Assembly (NCBI GenBank): GCA_013112545.1
Contig: JABFGJ010000006.1
Location: 62,001-126,000 of the forward strand
Origin: Bacteroidota bacterium
GTDB lineage: Bacteria; Bacteroidota; Bacteroidia; Flavobacteriales_E; Vicingaceae
DNA: 64,000 nt
Direction: 5' to 3'
Every line of letters starts with the position of its first letter. Within the stretch, counting starts at the first letter, position 1. Below are positions 17,389 through 25,785 of this stretch, in pieces. A model generated the notes under the pieces. It was not told the origin of the DNA, did no database searches, and saw nothing but the letters and a program-made list of their open reading frames with translations. The translations under genes and the position numbers were made by a program.

Positions 17389-18624
17389 TTAAATTAACCT
17401 CGTCCTCCCCGTCAACAACTCCTGCATCATGCCTTGCTTGAGCTGTTCTACTTTGGCCTTTTTAGTTTCTAGTTGCTCTATTTCTAAATCCATATCGGAT
17501 AAAATGTTGGCGATTCTGGTTTGTTCTTGTTTTGTTTTAGGCAATTTTATTGGACATTCTAAAACTTCATTTCTTTTAAGATTTGTTTGTCCTGTTCCAC
17601 TATCAAACGCTAAATAATATTTATTTCTATTTAAAATGAAAAAGAGAAATTTAGTATCTACAATTTCAGTTCTAAAAGAACAAATTCTTTGATTTAAAGT
17701 GTATTTGTTATCAACGGGAATTAAAAAACATTTTGCAAGAGCCTTTCCATTTGGAATGTCACTCATAACCATAACAATATCATTCTTTAATAAAGGGAAT
17801 AAATTATTATTGGATTTTTTAAAAACTTTTCCACTTGTAGAAACGAATTTTGAATTAACCACTATAAATTCACCATTGGGATCTATTGAATTTTCATGGG
17901 CCTTACCATTAAAAAACTCACAAACCTCCCCTAATTGTTTTTCCTCCCATCCCTCCTTCGGTTTTAGCAATTCTTGCATGGCGCCTTGTTTAATGGCTTT
18001 CTTTTTGGCAATCAATTGTTCCAATTGTGCCAAATAGGCATCGGTATCGCTAAGCACTTCGGCTATGGCTTGCTGCTCGGGGAGTGGTGGGAGTGGGATT
18101 TTGGAATTTTTGATACTACCAACGGATGTATGCCTTACTGTCGAACCAGTTGCGGTAGACTTCATATAATTTGAGAAAGTCTTAGATGTGAAGTAGATGT
18201 AAAGAAACTGTTTATCTAATCTTTCTGTTGTAATAATAATCTTTCCAATTCTTTGATTATGTAAAATTGTTTCATTAGAATTAACGATTCCCGGCTTGCC
18301 TAATAAATTACAAGAAGGTGTTAAGTCAGTCATTACAATTAACAAATCTCCATTATCAAATTTCATTTCATTTGTAATTTCACCTGAATAATGAATAGTA
18401 TTTCTTTCAGTAAAATTTAGCCCACCAGTTAATTTAAAATTACCCGGAGTTATAACTAAAGGTCCGTTATTGGAAAAGTATTCACTTTTTAAAGAATAAC
18501 CATTTTTCAAATTTGCTAAGGTTCCTAAATCAACCACTTCCCAATCCTCAGGAATCAGTCCCACTTCAGTTTGTTTGTAGTTTCGGCTTCGCTCAACTAC
18601 CGCACTTTTATTCGTTGTTTGCAT
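17389..18624 (-). CDS. hsdS: Type I restriction-modification specificity subunit
   Basis: The 411-residue protein has two target recognition domains, each followed by a conserved helix: PLPPLPEQQAIAEVL with a coiled coil ending KQGAMQELL, and TKQEQTRIANILSDMDLEI ending KQGMMQELLTGR. This is the standard HsdS two-half layout that binds a bipartite DNA site. The N-terminus MQTTNKSAVVERSRNYKQTE is encoded partly by a repeated 18-bp motif. A truncated second copy of its 5' end lies upstream at 19402-19695, beyond the HEPN gene. Confidence 0.93.
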   Translation of the reverse strand: MQTTNKSAVVERSRNYKQTEVGLIPEDWEVVDLGTLANLKNGYSLKSEYFSNNGPLVITPGNFKLTGGLNFTERNTIHYSGEITNEMKFDNGDLLIVMTDLTPSCNLLGKPGIVNSNETILHNQRIGKIIITTERLDKQFLYIYFTSKTFSNYMKSTATGSTVRHTSVGSIKNSKIPLPPLPEQQAIAEVLSDTDAYLAQLEQLIAKKKAIKQGAMQELLKPKEGWEEKQLGEVCEFFNGKAHENSIDPNGEFIVVNSKFVSTSGKVFKKSNNNLFPLLKNDIVMVMSDIPNGKALAKCFLIPVDNKYTLNQRICSFRTEIVDTKFLFFILNRNKYYLAFDSGTGQTNLKRNEVLECPIKLPKTKQEQTRIANILSDMDLEIEQLETKKAKVEQLKQGMMQELLTGRTRLI

Positions 18625-18636
18625 CTATTTTTTTTT

Positions 18637-19317
18637 CTATAAGTTATCTATTTCATCACAAACTCTATCAATATGGTCAAGGCCATACAAAAGGGATAAC
18701 TCATTAATCTGCATCCATTGAAATAGTTGTAAGATTAAATTGTAATGCTGGCGAGCGTATAATGTATCTTTTATTGGTTGTTGTGGCTCAAAACAAATGG
18801 GCTCATGGTGCGCCATCCTGTTTCTTAAATTGTTGATATTGGCAAGTTGATTAAATATGTAGTTGCTGTTGTATTGTATCGTCGGCGTAGATGAGGGCTT
18901 CGACGGAAAAATGGAAAGAAAAATTTGCCCTGTAGCTCTATACTGACTTCTGGCAAACATATATCTCCAAAAACCAAATCCTAATTCTGCAATTAGTTTA
19001 TTGTGGTTGTATGTTGTTAAGTTATTAATTGCATCATTAATGTTTCTTGCCGTAAGGCGGCAGGCGGCGTTATCAAATATTCCACCTGTACGTGCCCCAT
19101 TTCTAAGCCAATTGTTACCTAAAACCTTTTTAGCTTCTTCGTCAATTAAATTCCTAAGTGCTAACTCAAAACAGCTTAATACAGTAAATAACTCTTGGGT
19201 GAGTTTTAAATTCTTTCTGTAGAGCGTCATTGCTTGCTTGCTATTGCCATGGCAAGCAAGCAAATATCTACTCATTCTTGCATGGGTAAATATTATTTCA
19301 AATTCTTTGTATCTCAC
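18637..19317 (-). CDS. Abi-like HEPN protein
   Basis: The 226-residue helical protein resembles Abi_2-type abortive infection proteins. It has the HEPN ribonuclease motif Rx4H as RNRMAH (R165 to H170) with a second histidine following, and an N-terminal helix pattern (CFELALRNLIDEEA) usual for the family. HEPN proteins cleave RNA, often tRNA or mRNA, after phage infection. It lies between intact hsdS (12 bases downstream) and a truncated hsdS 5' end, as if inserted into a duplicated hsdS. A 7-bp inverted repeat precedes it. Confidence 0.78.
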   Translation of the reverse strand: MRYKEFEIIFTHARMSRYLLACHGNSKQAMTLYRKNLKLTQELFTVLSCFELALRNLIDEEAKKVLGNNWLRNGARTGGIFDNAACRLTARNINDAINNLTTYNHNKLIAELGFGFWRYMFARSQYRATGQIFLSIFPSKPSSTPTIQYNSNYIFNQLANINNLRNRMAHHEPICFEPQQPIKDTLYARQHYNLILQLFQWMQINELSLLYGLDHIDRVCDEIDNL

Positions 19318-19330
19318 TTTTTGTTAATTT

Positions 19331-19348
19331 TTTAAGTATAAACTTAAA
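19331..19348. promoter_or_regulatory. Inverted repeat upstream of the HEPN gene
   Basis: TTTAAGT (19331-19337) and ACTTAAA (19342-19348) form a perfect 7-bp inverted repeat 13 bases upstream of the HEPN start codon. It could be an operator allowing independent control of this gene within the hsd locus; the AT-rich setting makes chance a real alternative. Confidence 0.35.
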
Positions 19349-19401
19349 TTATTCTTATCTTTGTGTCATCTTATTCCCATTAGTCCCTGAAGCAATTCAA
19401 A

Positions 19402-19695
19402 CTAGTGGGTTTCGTTTTTTATACTATCTCCATTTTTGAACTGTCTCAAAATTTGCGACAGTTTGTTACAGGTCGCAATTTGCGACTGCAAAGTATCCCA
19501 CGCTACAAGTGTTGTTTTAATTAATTGCTCACTCATTTTATTTTCTTTAGTAAAGTCTTTAAACGTTTCCACTTCCCAATCCTCTGGAATCAGTCCTACT
19601 TCAGTTTGTTTGTAGTTTCGACTTCGCTCAACTACCGCACTTCGCTCAACTACCGCACTTTGCTCAACTACCGTACTTTTATTATTTGTTTGCAT
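19402..19695 (-). pseudogene. Truncated hsdS 5' end joined to unrelated sequence
   Basis: The first part (through YKQTEVGLIPEDWEVE) is nearly identical to the start of the intact HsdS at DNA and protein level. After that the frame runs into an unrelated 55-residue tail (TFKDFTKENKMSEQLIK...), and both target recognition domains are missing, so it cannot act as HsdS. The tail, starting at an internal MSEQLIK, could be a small independent protein. The HsdS-like part contains three tandem copies of a six-residue ERSAVV-type unit. Confidence 0.75.
19621..19674. repeat. Three tandem 18-bp units in the hsdS 5' remnant
   Basis: Units begin at 19621, 19639 and 19657 and read ACTTCGCTCAACTACCGC, the last with two changes. 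The intact hsdS has a single unit at 18587-18604. Because 18 is a multiple of three, copy number changes keep the reading frame and only add six residues. Confidence 0.9.
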
Positions 19696-19755
19696 ATTGT
19701 CAGAATTGGGATTTTTTTGATTTATGGATGATGGGATTTTTGATTTGTATTTTAA

Positions 19756-20154
19756 TTAATCAGCTGTGCCGGGATATTTGTTATTGGGGTGTCGCAAACG
19801 TTTAACTTCTAAACTTCTGGCTCCAAAGTTTAATAATAAGCCCAAATCCACTTTATAGGCCACCAAATAATTTAGACCTTGTGCCAAATGAACGTCTTCC
19901 ATTTTTACCAAAGCTTTCAATTCAACCATTACGGTTTCCTCTACCAAAAAATCTACTCTACGAGAACCAATTCCTTGTCCATCATAAAAGAGAGGCATTT
20001 CTAATTCTCTGGCAAAAGAAAGCCCTTGATTTTTCATTTCTATCGCCAATGCTCTTTGATAAATTAATTCCTGAAATCCATTGCCCAATACGGAATGTAC
20101 TTTCATCGCACATCCAATTATTTTATAAGTTAAATCATCTCTTATTTCTTCCAT
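19756..20154 (-). CDS. GxxExxY family protein
   Basis: This 132-residue protein carries the name motif as GFQELIY (about 26-32) and a PD-(D/E)xK-like core: RRVDFLVEETVMVELKAL (D near 69, E-L-K near 79). The family is common in Bacteroidota and is predicted to be nuclease-like, but has no proven function. It sits in the hsd locus, downstream of hsdM, and is related to the protein at 53285-53662, which lies in a repeat array. It may be a passenger in the locus. Confidence 0.85.
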   Translation of the reverse strand: MEEIRDDLTYKIIGCAMKVHSVLGNGFQELIYQRALAIEMKNQGLSFARELEMPLFYDGQGIGSRRVDFLVEETVMVELKALVKMEDVHLAQGLNYLVAYKVDLGLLLNFGARSLEVKRLRHPNNKYPGTAD

Positions 20155-20233
20155 TGTAATCTATTTACCACTTATTTAATCCAAAAATCTTATCATCCAA
20201 AAAATCCCAATTCAGACAAAGGGGATGTTCAAT

Positions 20234-22651
20234 TCAGACAATTTGCCCCATTTTTTCTAAATGCGCCATTACTTTACGTTCTAGCTCTTGGGTAGAAGTA
20301 TTTAGCTCAGTTAAGGTATTTTCATAGCGTTCGGCTAATTCTGTAATTCGCTGCGCCAATCGTTGAGAAATGGCGTTTATTTCACCATCTATCTTCTCTT
20401 TTAGTATGCTTAGCCACTTATCGTTAATTACAATATCCTGCACTTCGGCTTCTGTCAATTTTGCAAACTGTGGTATCAGCACTTTTTCTAATTCTACTTG
20501 CTTGGCTTTTAATTGCTTTTTGAGTTTAGCATCTTTTTCAAAGATGTCTAGCACTTGTTGCATTAAGGCGCTTGCTTCGGCTTCTGCTTTATCGCCTTTT
20601 ACTGCTTTTAGCTGCTTAGTTACACTTGCTTTGCTTAGTTTTCCTGCATCTGTTGTAGCATCTGCCAATAATCCTTCTTCGCCGGCATGCTCCTCTTGTA
20701 GGTTTTGTATTTCGGCTTGTCCGCTTTCTATTTCTCCCTCCAAATCGTTGATGGCTGTTTGCAAATCGCTAAAATAACGGTCTATTATCAGTTCCTTAGG
20801 TATTAAGTCGCAGGTCCATCCTTTGTCAATTTCTTTGCCTTTGGCATTTTTTTCTAGTATTCGACGCACCTTGGCTTGCCATCCATCTTCAATAATCAAA
20901 TACACATCATCTTTTAAGGTTTCTTTCCAATAATCTTGTAAATGCTGGTAAATGGCGTAGCGGTTGATCAAAGGCTTGTTGGCATAGGTGCTCAAAAAGC
21001 TTTCGCCCAATTTGGCAATCAGCACCTTTGGAGAATCGTTTTCACTAATGCCAAGCAAAGTAGCTTTGTTGTTGCTCACAAATTCCTGAAACAATAAATC
21101 GATGCCTTTTTGATAGGCTTTAAATTCTTGGTGAGAAAATATACTGTTTTTTATGTCCGTCTTGTCCACTTTCAGTTGGCTGTAACCATTTCTGATTTCT
21201 TCAAACAGTTCTTTTCTTAAATTCGGATAGACCTTCCAATACTCTGCCAATCCATCTATGTCCGTTTGTGGAATTCCACCTTGTAAGTGGGCTGTTAAAT
21301 CTTGTATGTCTTCTGCTTCTTGGGTATCTATGTAGCGCGGTAAATTGAGGTTGTACTCGTTGTTTTCTATTTCCTCAAAAGGCACCAAGCGGCTGTATTT
21401 ATCAATTTCCCATTGTCGGTTAAAACAATCTACTATTTGATGAACGTCTTGCTCTCGCAATCGGTTTTTGTTGCCGTCTTTTAAAAAGCCTTTGCTGGCA
21501 TCAATCATAAAAATTCCTTCACGACTTTCTGTATTCTCTTTATCAATCAGCAAAATACAGGCAGGAATACCAGTTCCGTAAAACAAGTTGGCAGGCAAAC
21601 CAATAATTCCTTTAATGAGCTTACGCTGAATTAAATTCTTCCGAATATCGGCTTCAGCATTACCTCTAAACAATACGCCATGTGGCAATATAATGGCGCC
21701 TTTCCCTTTGCTTTTCAGCGAAGCCAAAATGTGTAACAGAAAGGCATAATCTCCATTCTTTTCTGGTGGCACTCCATAGCCCGCAAATCGGTTGAATTCA
21801 TCGTCGGCTGTGTTTAAACCTGTACTCCAGTTTTTCAATGAAAAAGGAGGATTGGCTACTACCCGATCGAATCGCTTTAGTTTACCGTCTTCTTTCCAAT
21901 GTGGAGAAGCTAGGGTGTTTCTACCCACAATTTCTGATTCTGCAGGATAGCCGTGCAGCCACATATTCATTACCGCCAAACCTTTAGTGGCGTTGTCTTT
22001 TTCTTGTCCGTAAATGGAGATTTTAGCAGGTGCTTCGTCCGCCACTTTTAGCAGCAAAGAACCCGAACCACAAGTGGGGTCATAAATGGAGTAATCAGAA
22101 CGGTCCAACTGATCTACTTGAAGCACTTTTGCCAAAACGGTAGAAACTTCAGAGGGCGTATAAAACTGTCCTTTGCTTTTGCCACTTTCGGTGGCAAAGT
22201 GTCGCATCAAAAATTCGTAAGCATCACCTAAAATATCATCGTCTTCGGCTCTATTGTTTTTAAAGTTCAGCGCAGGGTTTTCAAAAATGGAAACCAAGTT
22301 GGAAAGCAAATCCACCTTTTCTTTGTCCTTTCCCAACTTCTCATCGTCGTTAAAATCCACTAATTCTATGGAGCCATCTAATCCGTTGGCAGCAAAAAGT
22401 GGTTTTAAAACTTGAGTGTTGATTTTTTCTCCAATGTCTTTGGTGCCTTTTAGCGCCACCATATCATCGAAAGTAGCACCTTCAGGTACTAAAATCTCGC
22501 TGTTTGGTTTATTGGCATATTTGTCGGAAACGTACTTTACAAACAACATCGTAAGTACGTAATCTTTGTATTGCGAGGCATCCATTCCACCTCTTAGTGC
22601 ATCGCAACTTTTCCAAAGTGAGCTGTATAATTCTGATTTTTTAATTGCCAT
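20234..22651 (-). CDS. hsdM: Type I restriction-modification DNA methyltransferase subunit
   Basis: The N-terminal helical domain begins LWKSCDALRGGMDASQYKDY. The N6-adenine methyltransferase core has motif I YDPTCGSGSLLL (190-201) for S-adenosylmethionine and the catalytic NPPF (267-270). At 805 residues it is about 300 longer than classical HsdM; the extra C-terminal part (about 500-805) is largely coiled coil, including a Glu/Lys-rich stretch around 640-720, and may serve for complex assembly. Such long forms occur in other bacteria. It is separated from hsdS by GxxExxY, the hsdS remnant and the HEPN gene. Confidence 0.93.
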   Translation of the reverse strand: MAIKKSELYSSLWKSCDALRGGMDASQYKDYVLTMLFVKYVSDKYANKPNSEILVPEGATFDDMVALKGTKDIGEKINTQVLKPLFAANGLDGSIELVDFNDDEKLGKDKEKVDLLSNLVSIFENPALNFKNNRAEDDDILGDAYEFLMRHFATESGKSKGQFYTPSEVSTVLAKVLQVDQLDRSDYSIYDPTCGSGSLLLKVADEAPAKISIYGQEKDNATKGLAVMNMWLHGYPAESEIVGRNTLASPHWKEDGKLKRFDRVVANPPFSLKNWSTGLNTADDEFNRFAGYGVPPEKNGDYAFLLHILASLKSKGKGAIILPHGVLFRGNAEADIRKNLIQRKLIKGIIGLPANLFYGTGIPACILLIDKENTESREGIFMIDASKGFLKDGNKNRLREQDVHQIVDCFNRQWEIDKYSRLVPFEEIENNEYNLNLPRYIDTQEAEDIQDLTAHLQGGIPQTDIDGLAEYWKVYPNLRKELFEEIRNGYSQLKVDKTDIKNSIFSHQEFKAYQKGIDLLFQEFVSNNKATLLGISENDSPKVLIAKLGESFLSTYANKPLINRYAIYQHLQDYWKETLKDDVYLIIEDGWQAKVRRILEKNAKGKEIDKGWTCDLIPKELIIDRYFSDLQTAINDLEGEIESGQAEIQNLQEEHAGEEGLLADATTDAGKLSKASVTKQLKAVKGDKAEAEASALMQQVLDIFEKDAKLKKQLKAKQVELEKVLIPQFAKLTEAEVQDIVINDKWLSILKEKIDGEINAISQRLAQRITELAERYENTLTELNTSTQELERKVMAHLEKMGQIV

Positions 22652-22654
22652 AAT

Positions 22655-22944
22655 TTAATGTCTTCCTAATCTTATCAAGGTATATTGAAGCTTATTTGCT
22701 TGAAAATCTACAATTTTTTCGAAGTTAATTTTAAAAATTTCATCTCCATTTTCTTTTACTCCAGTTTTTTCGACTGGGTGTGATTTTAGAAATTCTTCAT
22801 CAGGAATTACTTTCATAAATCCTTCATGTTCCTTTTTTAACTTTCTGTATCTAGCTGATTCTAATTCACTAATTGCGTAAAATTTATCCCTATTATTTTT
22901 TGATGAATATAAATCATTCTTTTTTCTAAATTAAGTTCTTTCAT
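22655..22944 (-). pseudogene. Frameshifted small gene between DUF2971 and hsdM
   Basis: A start at 22944, two bases after the stop of the DUF2971 gene, gives MKELNLEKR and soon stops. From the run of six A (coding strand, plus-strand T 22920-22925) a different frame is open for about 88 codons to a stop at 22655, reading YAISELESARYRKLKKEHEG, and later VIPDEEFLKSHPVEKTG. One extra A in the run would give a single 96-residue protein. It may be a sequencing slip, a true mutation, or slippage-controlled expression. The protein is unrecognised, charged and soluble. The hsdM start follows its stop by three bases, so it belongs to the same operon. Confidence 0.75.
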
Positions 22945-22946
22945 AT

Positions 22947-23774
22947 TTATAGCTTTATAATTTTTACATGCTTTATATCTTCAGGAAGTTCTTCTATAAG
23001 TGATTCATAATCCTTTTTAGGCATGTCTTTTCCAATTAATATTTCTTTGAATGCTTTTACAGGCGGATAGATTCTTCGATCTTCAATTTCTAGCTTTTTA
23101 TCTCTAAAAATGTGAAGTCGGTACTCATCTTCAAACAACCACTTATCTTCTTTAAAGAATATTTGTTTGATACGCTGCTCTTCGGATGTCATTACTGGCT
23201 CTGGTTTTATTTCCGGCAATTCCTTCACATAAAAAACCTTAGAGCCGCTACCAATCAATCCACTTTCGAATAATATTTTCGAATCAAAACCAACACAAAA
23301 CCCTTTATGGCAATCTGCATATTTGAGCCACATTAGTTCATTATTAGGATTTTTTGTAACACTTAATACGCCTGTAATATCAAAATACTCCTCCAAATTC
23401 TTATCTGTGATCTCCATTGCCGTTTCCTTATTTCTAATTGGGGCTTTTTCGTATATTTTTAAAGCCCTGTTCTTTATTGTAATATCAGACCAGTTATCAT
23501 TATCTCTTCTAAGTTGATATTCAATCCAATCTAATTTTTCATCTATTGTCAACTCTTCATACCTAACAGTTTGTTTGCAATCCAAAGGATCTTCAAATGA
23601 TCTAGGTGAAGCAAAAAACAATTCTTTGTGTGTTAATACCCTTTTGTCAAATTCATTGTTCCACCCTCGGTATTTATAAACCGTTGAAGGAAAATGGTCT
23701 TTCATTTCTTCGAAAGTTGAATCCTTATGAGTGAGTGTTAGATTCATTTTATTGGCGTGTTTATTGGTGGCCAT
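22947..23774 (-). CDS. DUF2971 domain protein
   Basis: The 275-residue protein fits DUF2971: VYKYRGW (about 32-38), ELFFASPRSFEDPLDC, and ELMWLKYADCHKGFCVGFD (about 144-162). DUF2971 proteins are found in many accessory and defence loci and their biochemical role is not established. It is the first gene of the minus-strand restriction-modification locus and is spaced two bases from the next, frameshifted gene. No signal peptide or membrane segment is seen. Confidence 0.82.
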   Translation of the reverse strand: MATNKHANKMNLTLTHKDSTFEEMKDHFPSTVYKYRGWNNEFDKRVLTHKELFFASPRSFEDPLDCKQTVRYEELTIDEKLDWIEYQLRRDNDNWSDITIKNRALKIYEKAPIRNKETAMEITDKNLEEYFDITGVLSVTKNPNNELMWLKYADCHKGFCVGFDSKILFESGLIGSGSKVFYVKELPEIKPEPVMTSEEQRIKQIFFKEDKWLFEDEYRLHIFRDKKLEIEDRRIYPPVKAFKEILIGKDMPKKDYESLIEELPEDIKHVKIIKL

Positions 23775-24062
23775 TCAATTCAGTTCAATTTTTTAAGGAG
23801 CTCTAAACTAAGGATTAAAATAGATATACGGAAATTAAAATGACTGAACACCAAAAATTGAGGTAGAATTGAATTGGGAGAGTTGTTTACTTTACAACAG
23901 TACTTTAGATAATTCGCAACCCGCGAATTAACCACACCAAGTGCTTTCATTTTGTATCGAAATGCACTTTTTTTATTCCAAAAGAAAACTCAAATCAAAC
24001 CGATCTAGGAGTATAAGTGAAAAACCTATTCGATAAATAACAATGATCTGCCCGAATTAACC

Positions 24063-24113
24063 AACCCTCCGAGGGTAATGTATTTTCTAGCTCAAAACCC
24101 TCGGAGGGTTTTT
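24063..24113. terminator. Long hairpin in Y copy 1
   Basis: Perfect 14-bp arms AACCCTCCGAGGGT (24063-24076) and its complement (24097-24110) enclose 20 bases and are followed by T residues. Each arm is itself nearly palindromic. It may stop transcription in both directions, or be a mobile repeat palindrome. Confidence 0.55.
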
Positions 24114-24303
24114 ACTCATGAGGCTTGCCACAAGAAAAGCTTTAAAAAAGCACATGGAGTGAAATGAATGCGCGCTTCAGGGTGCTTTCATTTTGTATCG
24201 AAATGCACTTTTTTTATTCCAAAAGAAATCTCAATTCAAACAGATCTAGGAGTATAAGTGAAAAACCAATTCGATAAATAACAATGATGTGCTCGAATTA
24301 ACC

Positions 24304-24354
24304 AACCCTCCGAGGGTAATGTATTTTCTAGCTCAAAACCCTCGGAGGGTTTTT
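24304..24354. terminator. Long hairpin in Y copy 2
   Basis: This is the same hairpin as at 24063, with arms at 24304-24317 and 24338-24351, followed by T residues. It is identical in both arms and loop to copy 1. Confidence 0.55.
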
Positions 24355-24708
24355 ACTCATGAGGCTGCCACAAGAAAAGCTTTAAAAAAGCAACTGAGTC
24401 AAGCATAAATGAATCAGGTGAACTAAACCTCAATATTCCATATTCCGATTTAGAATAATAATTACATAGATATACGGAAATTAAAATGACTGAACACCAA
24501 AAATTGAGGTAGAATTGAATTGGGAGAGCTGTTTACTTTACAACAGTACTTTAGATAATTCGCAATCCGCGAATTAACCACACCAAGTGCTTTCATTTTG
24601 TATCGAAATGCACTTTTTTTATTCCAAAAGAAATCTCAATTCAAACAGATCTAGGAGTATAAGTGAAAAACCAATTCGATAAATAACAATGATGTGCTCG
24701 AATTAACC

Positions 24709-24759
24709 AACCCTCCGAGGGTAATGTATTTTCTAGCTCAAAACCCTCGGAGGGTTTTT
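24709..24759. terminator. Long hairpin in Y copy 3
   Basis: This is the third copy of the hairpin, with arms at 24709-24722 and 24743-24756, followed by T residues. Confidence 0.55.
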
Positions 24760-24904
24760 ACTCATGAGGCTGCCACAAGAAAAGCTTTAAAAAAGCACAT
24801 GGAGTGAAATGAATGCGCGCTTCAGGGTGCTTTCATTTTGTATCGAAATACCCTTTTTGTCTTTTTTGTTTTTCGTTCAATTTTTGTGCAAGCACAAATT
24901 GCGA

Positions 24905-24941
24905 AAAACAAAAAAGCCTTCTATCATTCGATAGAAGGCTT
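24905..24941 (-). terminator. Rho-independent terminator after tRNA-Pro
   Basis: On the minus strand a stem of AGCCTTCTATC with its complement (24915-24925 and 24930-24940) encloses four bases and is followed by a T-run (24911-24915 as A on the plus strand). It lies eight bases beyond the tRNA-Pro 3' end, the expected place. Confidence 0.85.
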
Positions 24942-24948
24942 TTCTTGG

Positions 24949-25023
24949 TCGGGGTGGCAGGATTCGAACCTGCGACCTCCTGCTCCCAAAGCAGGCGCGA
25001 TGACCGGGCTACGCTACACCCCG
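24949..25023 (-). tRNA. tRNA-Pro (anticodon TGG)
   Basis: The 75-nt gene has acceptor strands CGGGGTG and CACCCCG, anticodon stem CCTGC/GCAGG around TTTGGGA (anticodon TGG), T-arm GCAGG-TTCGAAT-CCTGC, and discriminator A. CCA is not encoded. A terminator follows it. Directly upstream lie four 127-bp repeats that contain pieces of this same gene. Confidence 0.96.
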
Positions 25024-25567
25024 AATTTTATTTTATTTCAGTTTTCGGAACTGATTTTATCTTTTCAATACTTATGCCTGCGACCTTTCCGCTTTTTTGC
25101 GGAACGCGATGACCGGCTACAGTTTGTCCACCTCTGTGGACTACACCCCGAATTTTGTTTTATCTCAGTTTTCGGAACTGATTTTATCTTTTCAATACTA
25201 ATGCCTGCGACCTTTCCGCTTTTTGCGGAACGCGATGACCGGCTACAGTTTATCCGCCTATGGAGGACTACACCCCGAATTTTGTTTTATCTCAGTTTTC
25301 GGAACTGATTTTATCTTTTCAATACTTATGCCTGCGACCTTTCCGCTTTTTGCGGAACGCGATGACCGGCTACAGTTTATCCGCCTATGGAGGACTACAC
25401 CCCGAATTTTGTTTTATCTCAGTTTTCGGAACTGATTTTATCTTTTCAATACTAATGCCTGCGACCTTTCCGCTTTTTGCGGAACGCGATGACCGGCTAC
25501 AGTTTGTCCACCTCTGGTGGACTACACCCCGAATTTTGTTTTATCTCAGTTTTCGGAACTGATTTTT
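25024..25567 (-). repeat. 127-bp tandem array derived from tRNA-Pro
   Basis: The array has four exact 127-bp periods (ending at 25150, 25277, 25404 and 25531) plus a partial fifth. Read on the minus strand, each unit starts like tRNA-Pro (CGGGGTGTAG), then has an inserted hairpin (GTCCAC...GTGGAC type), then TAGCCGGTCATCGCG from the D-arm side. A hairpin TTCCGC-A5/6-GCGGAA takes the place of the anticodon arm, followed by AGGTCGCAGG from the variable/T-arm side. The T-loop and 3' acceptor are absent and replaced by an AT-rich spacer with hairpin TCAGTT/AACTGA. No unit can be a normal tRNA. Plus-strand reading frames across it are artefacts of the repeat. Confidence 0.9.
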
Positions 25568-25584
25568 TTAGTTTTAAATGCTAA

Positions 25585-25678
<94 letters not shown>

Positions 25679-25771
25679 GAAGCGGTGGCAAAAGTACCAA
25701 GGATATTTCAATCATAAAACGTTTTTATTTTTTTTTTGCTTTTTTTCTTCATCAACTATGTTTTCAATACT

Positions 25772-25779
25772 TATCTTTG
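25772..25779 (+). promoter_or_regulatory. -7 element just before the peptide-binding lipoprotein gene
   Basis: TATCTTTG fits TAnnTTTG perfectly but ends only six bases before the ATG at 25786. If used, the transcript would have almost no leader. No -33 TTTG is found at 19-21 bases. Confidence 0.4.
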
Positions 25780-25785
25780 TTTGGT

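Larger units (their letters stand above)
23820..24849. repeat. Composite X/Y repeat block, no genes
   Basis: The 1.2-kb gap upstream of the DUF2971 gene is built from two modules. X (about 121 bp, starting ATAGATATACGG) occurs at 23820 and 24466. Y (240-241 bp, starting GTGCTTTCATTTTG) occurs at 23941, 24182 (diverging after about 24392) and 24587, with a short fourth start at 24827. Each full Y has a 14-bp-arm hairpin. No open reading frame of interest exists. The block separates the defence locus from the tRNA region. Confidence 0.9.

Noticed and set aside
19356-19363. TATCTTTG promoter element on the plus strand
   Set aside because: No gene lies downstream on that strand; it is probably chance in AT-rich DNA.
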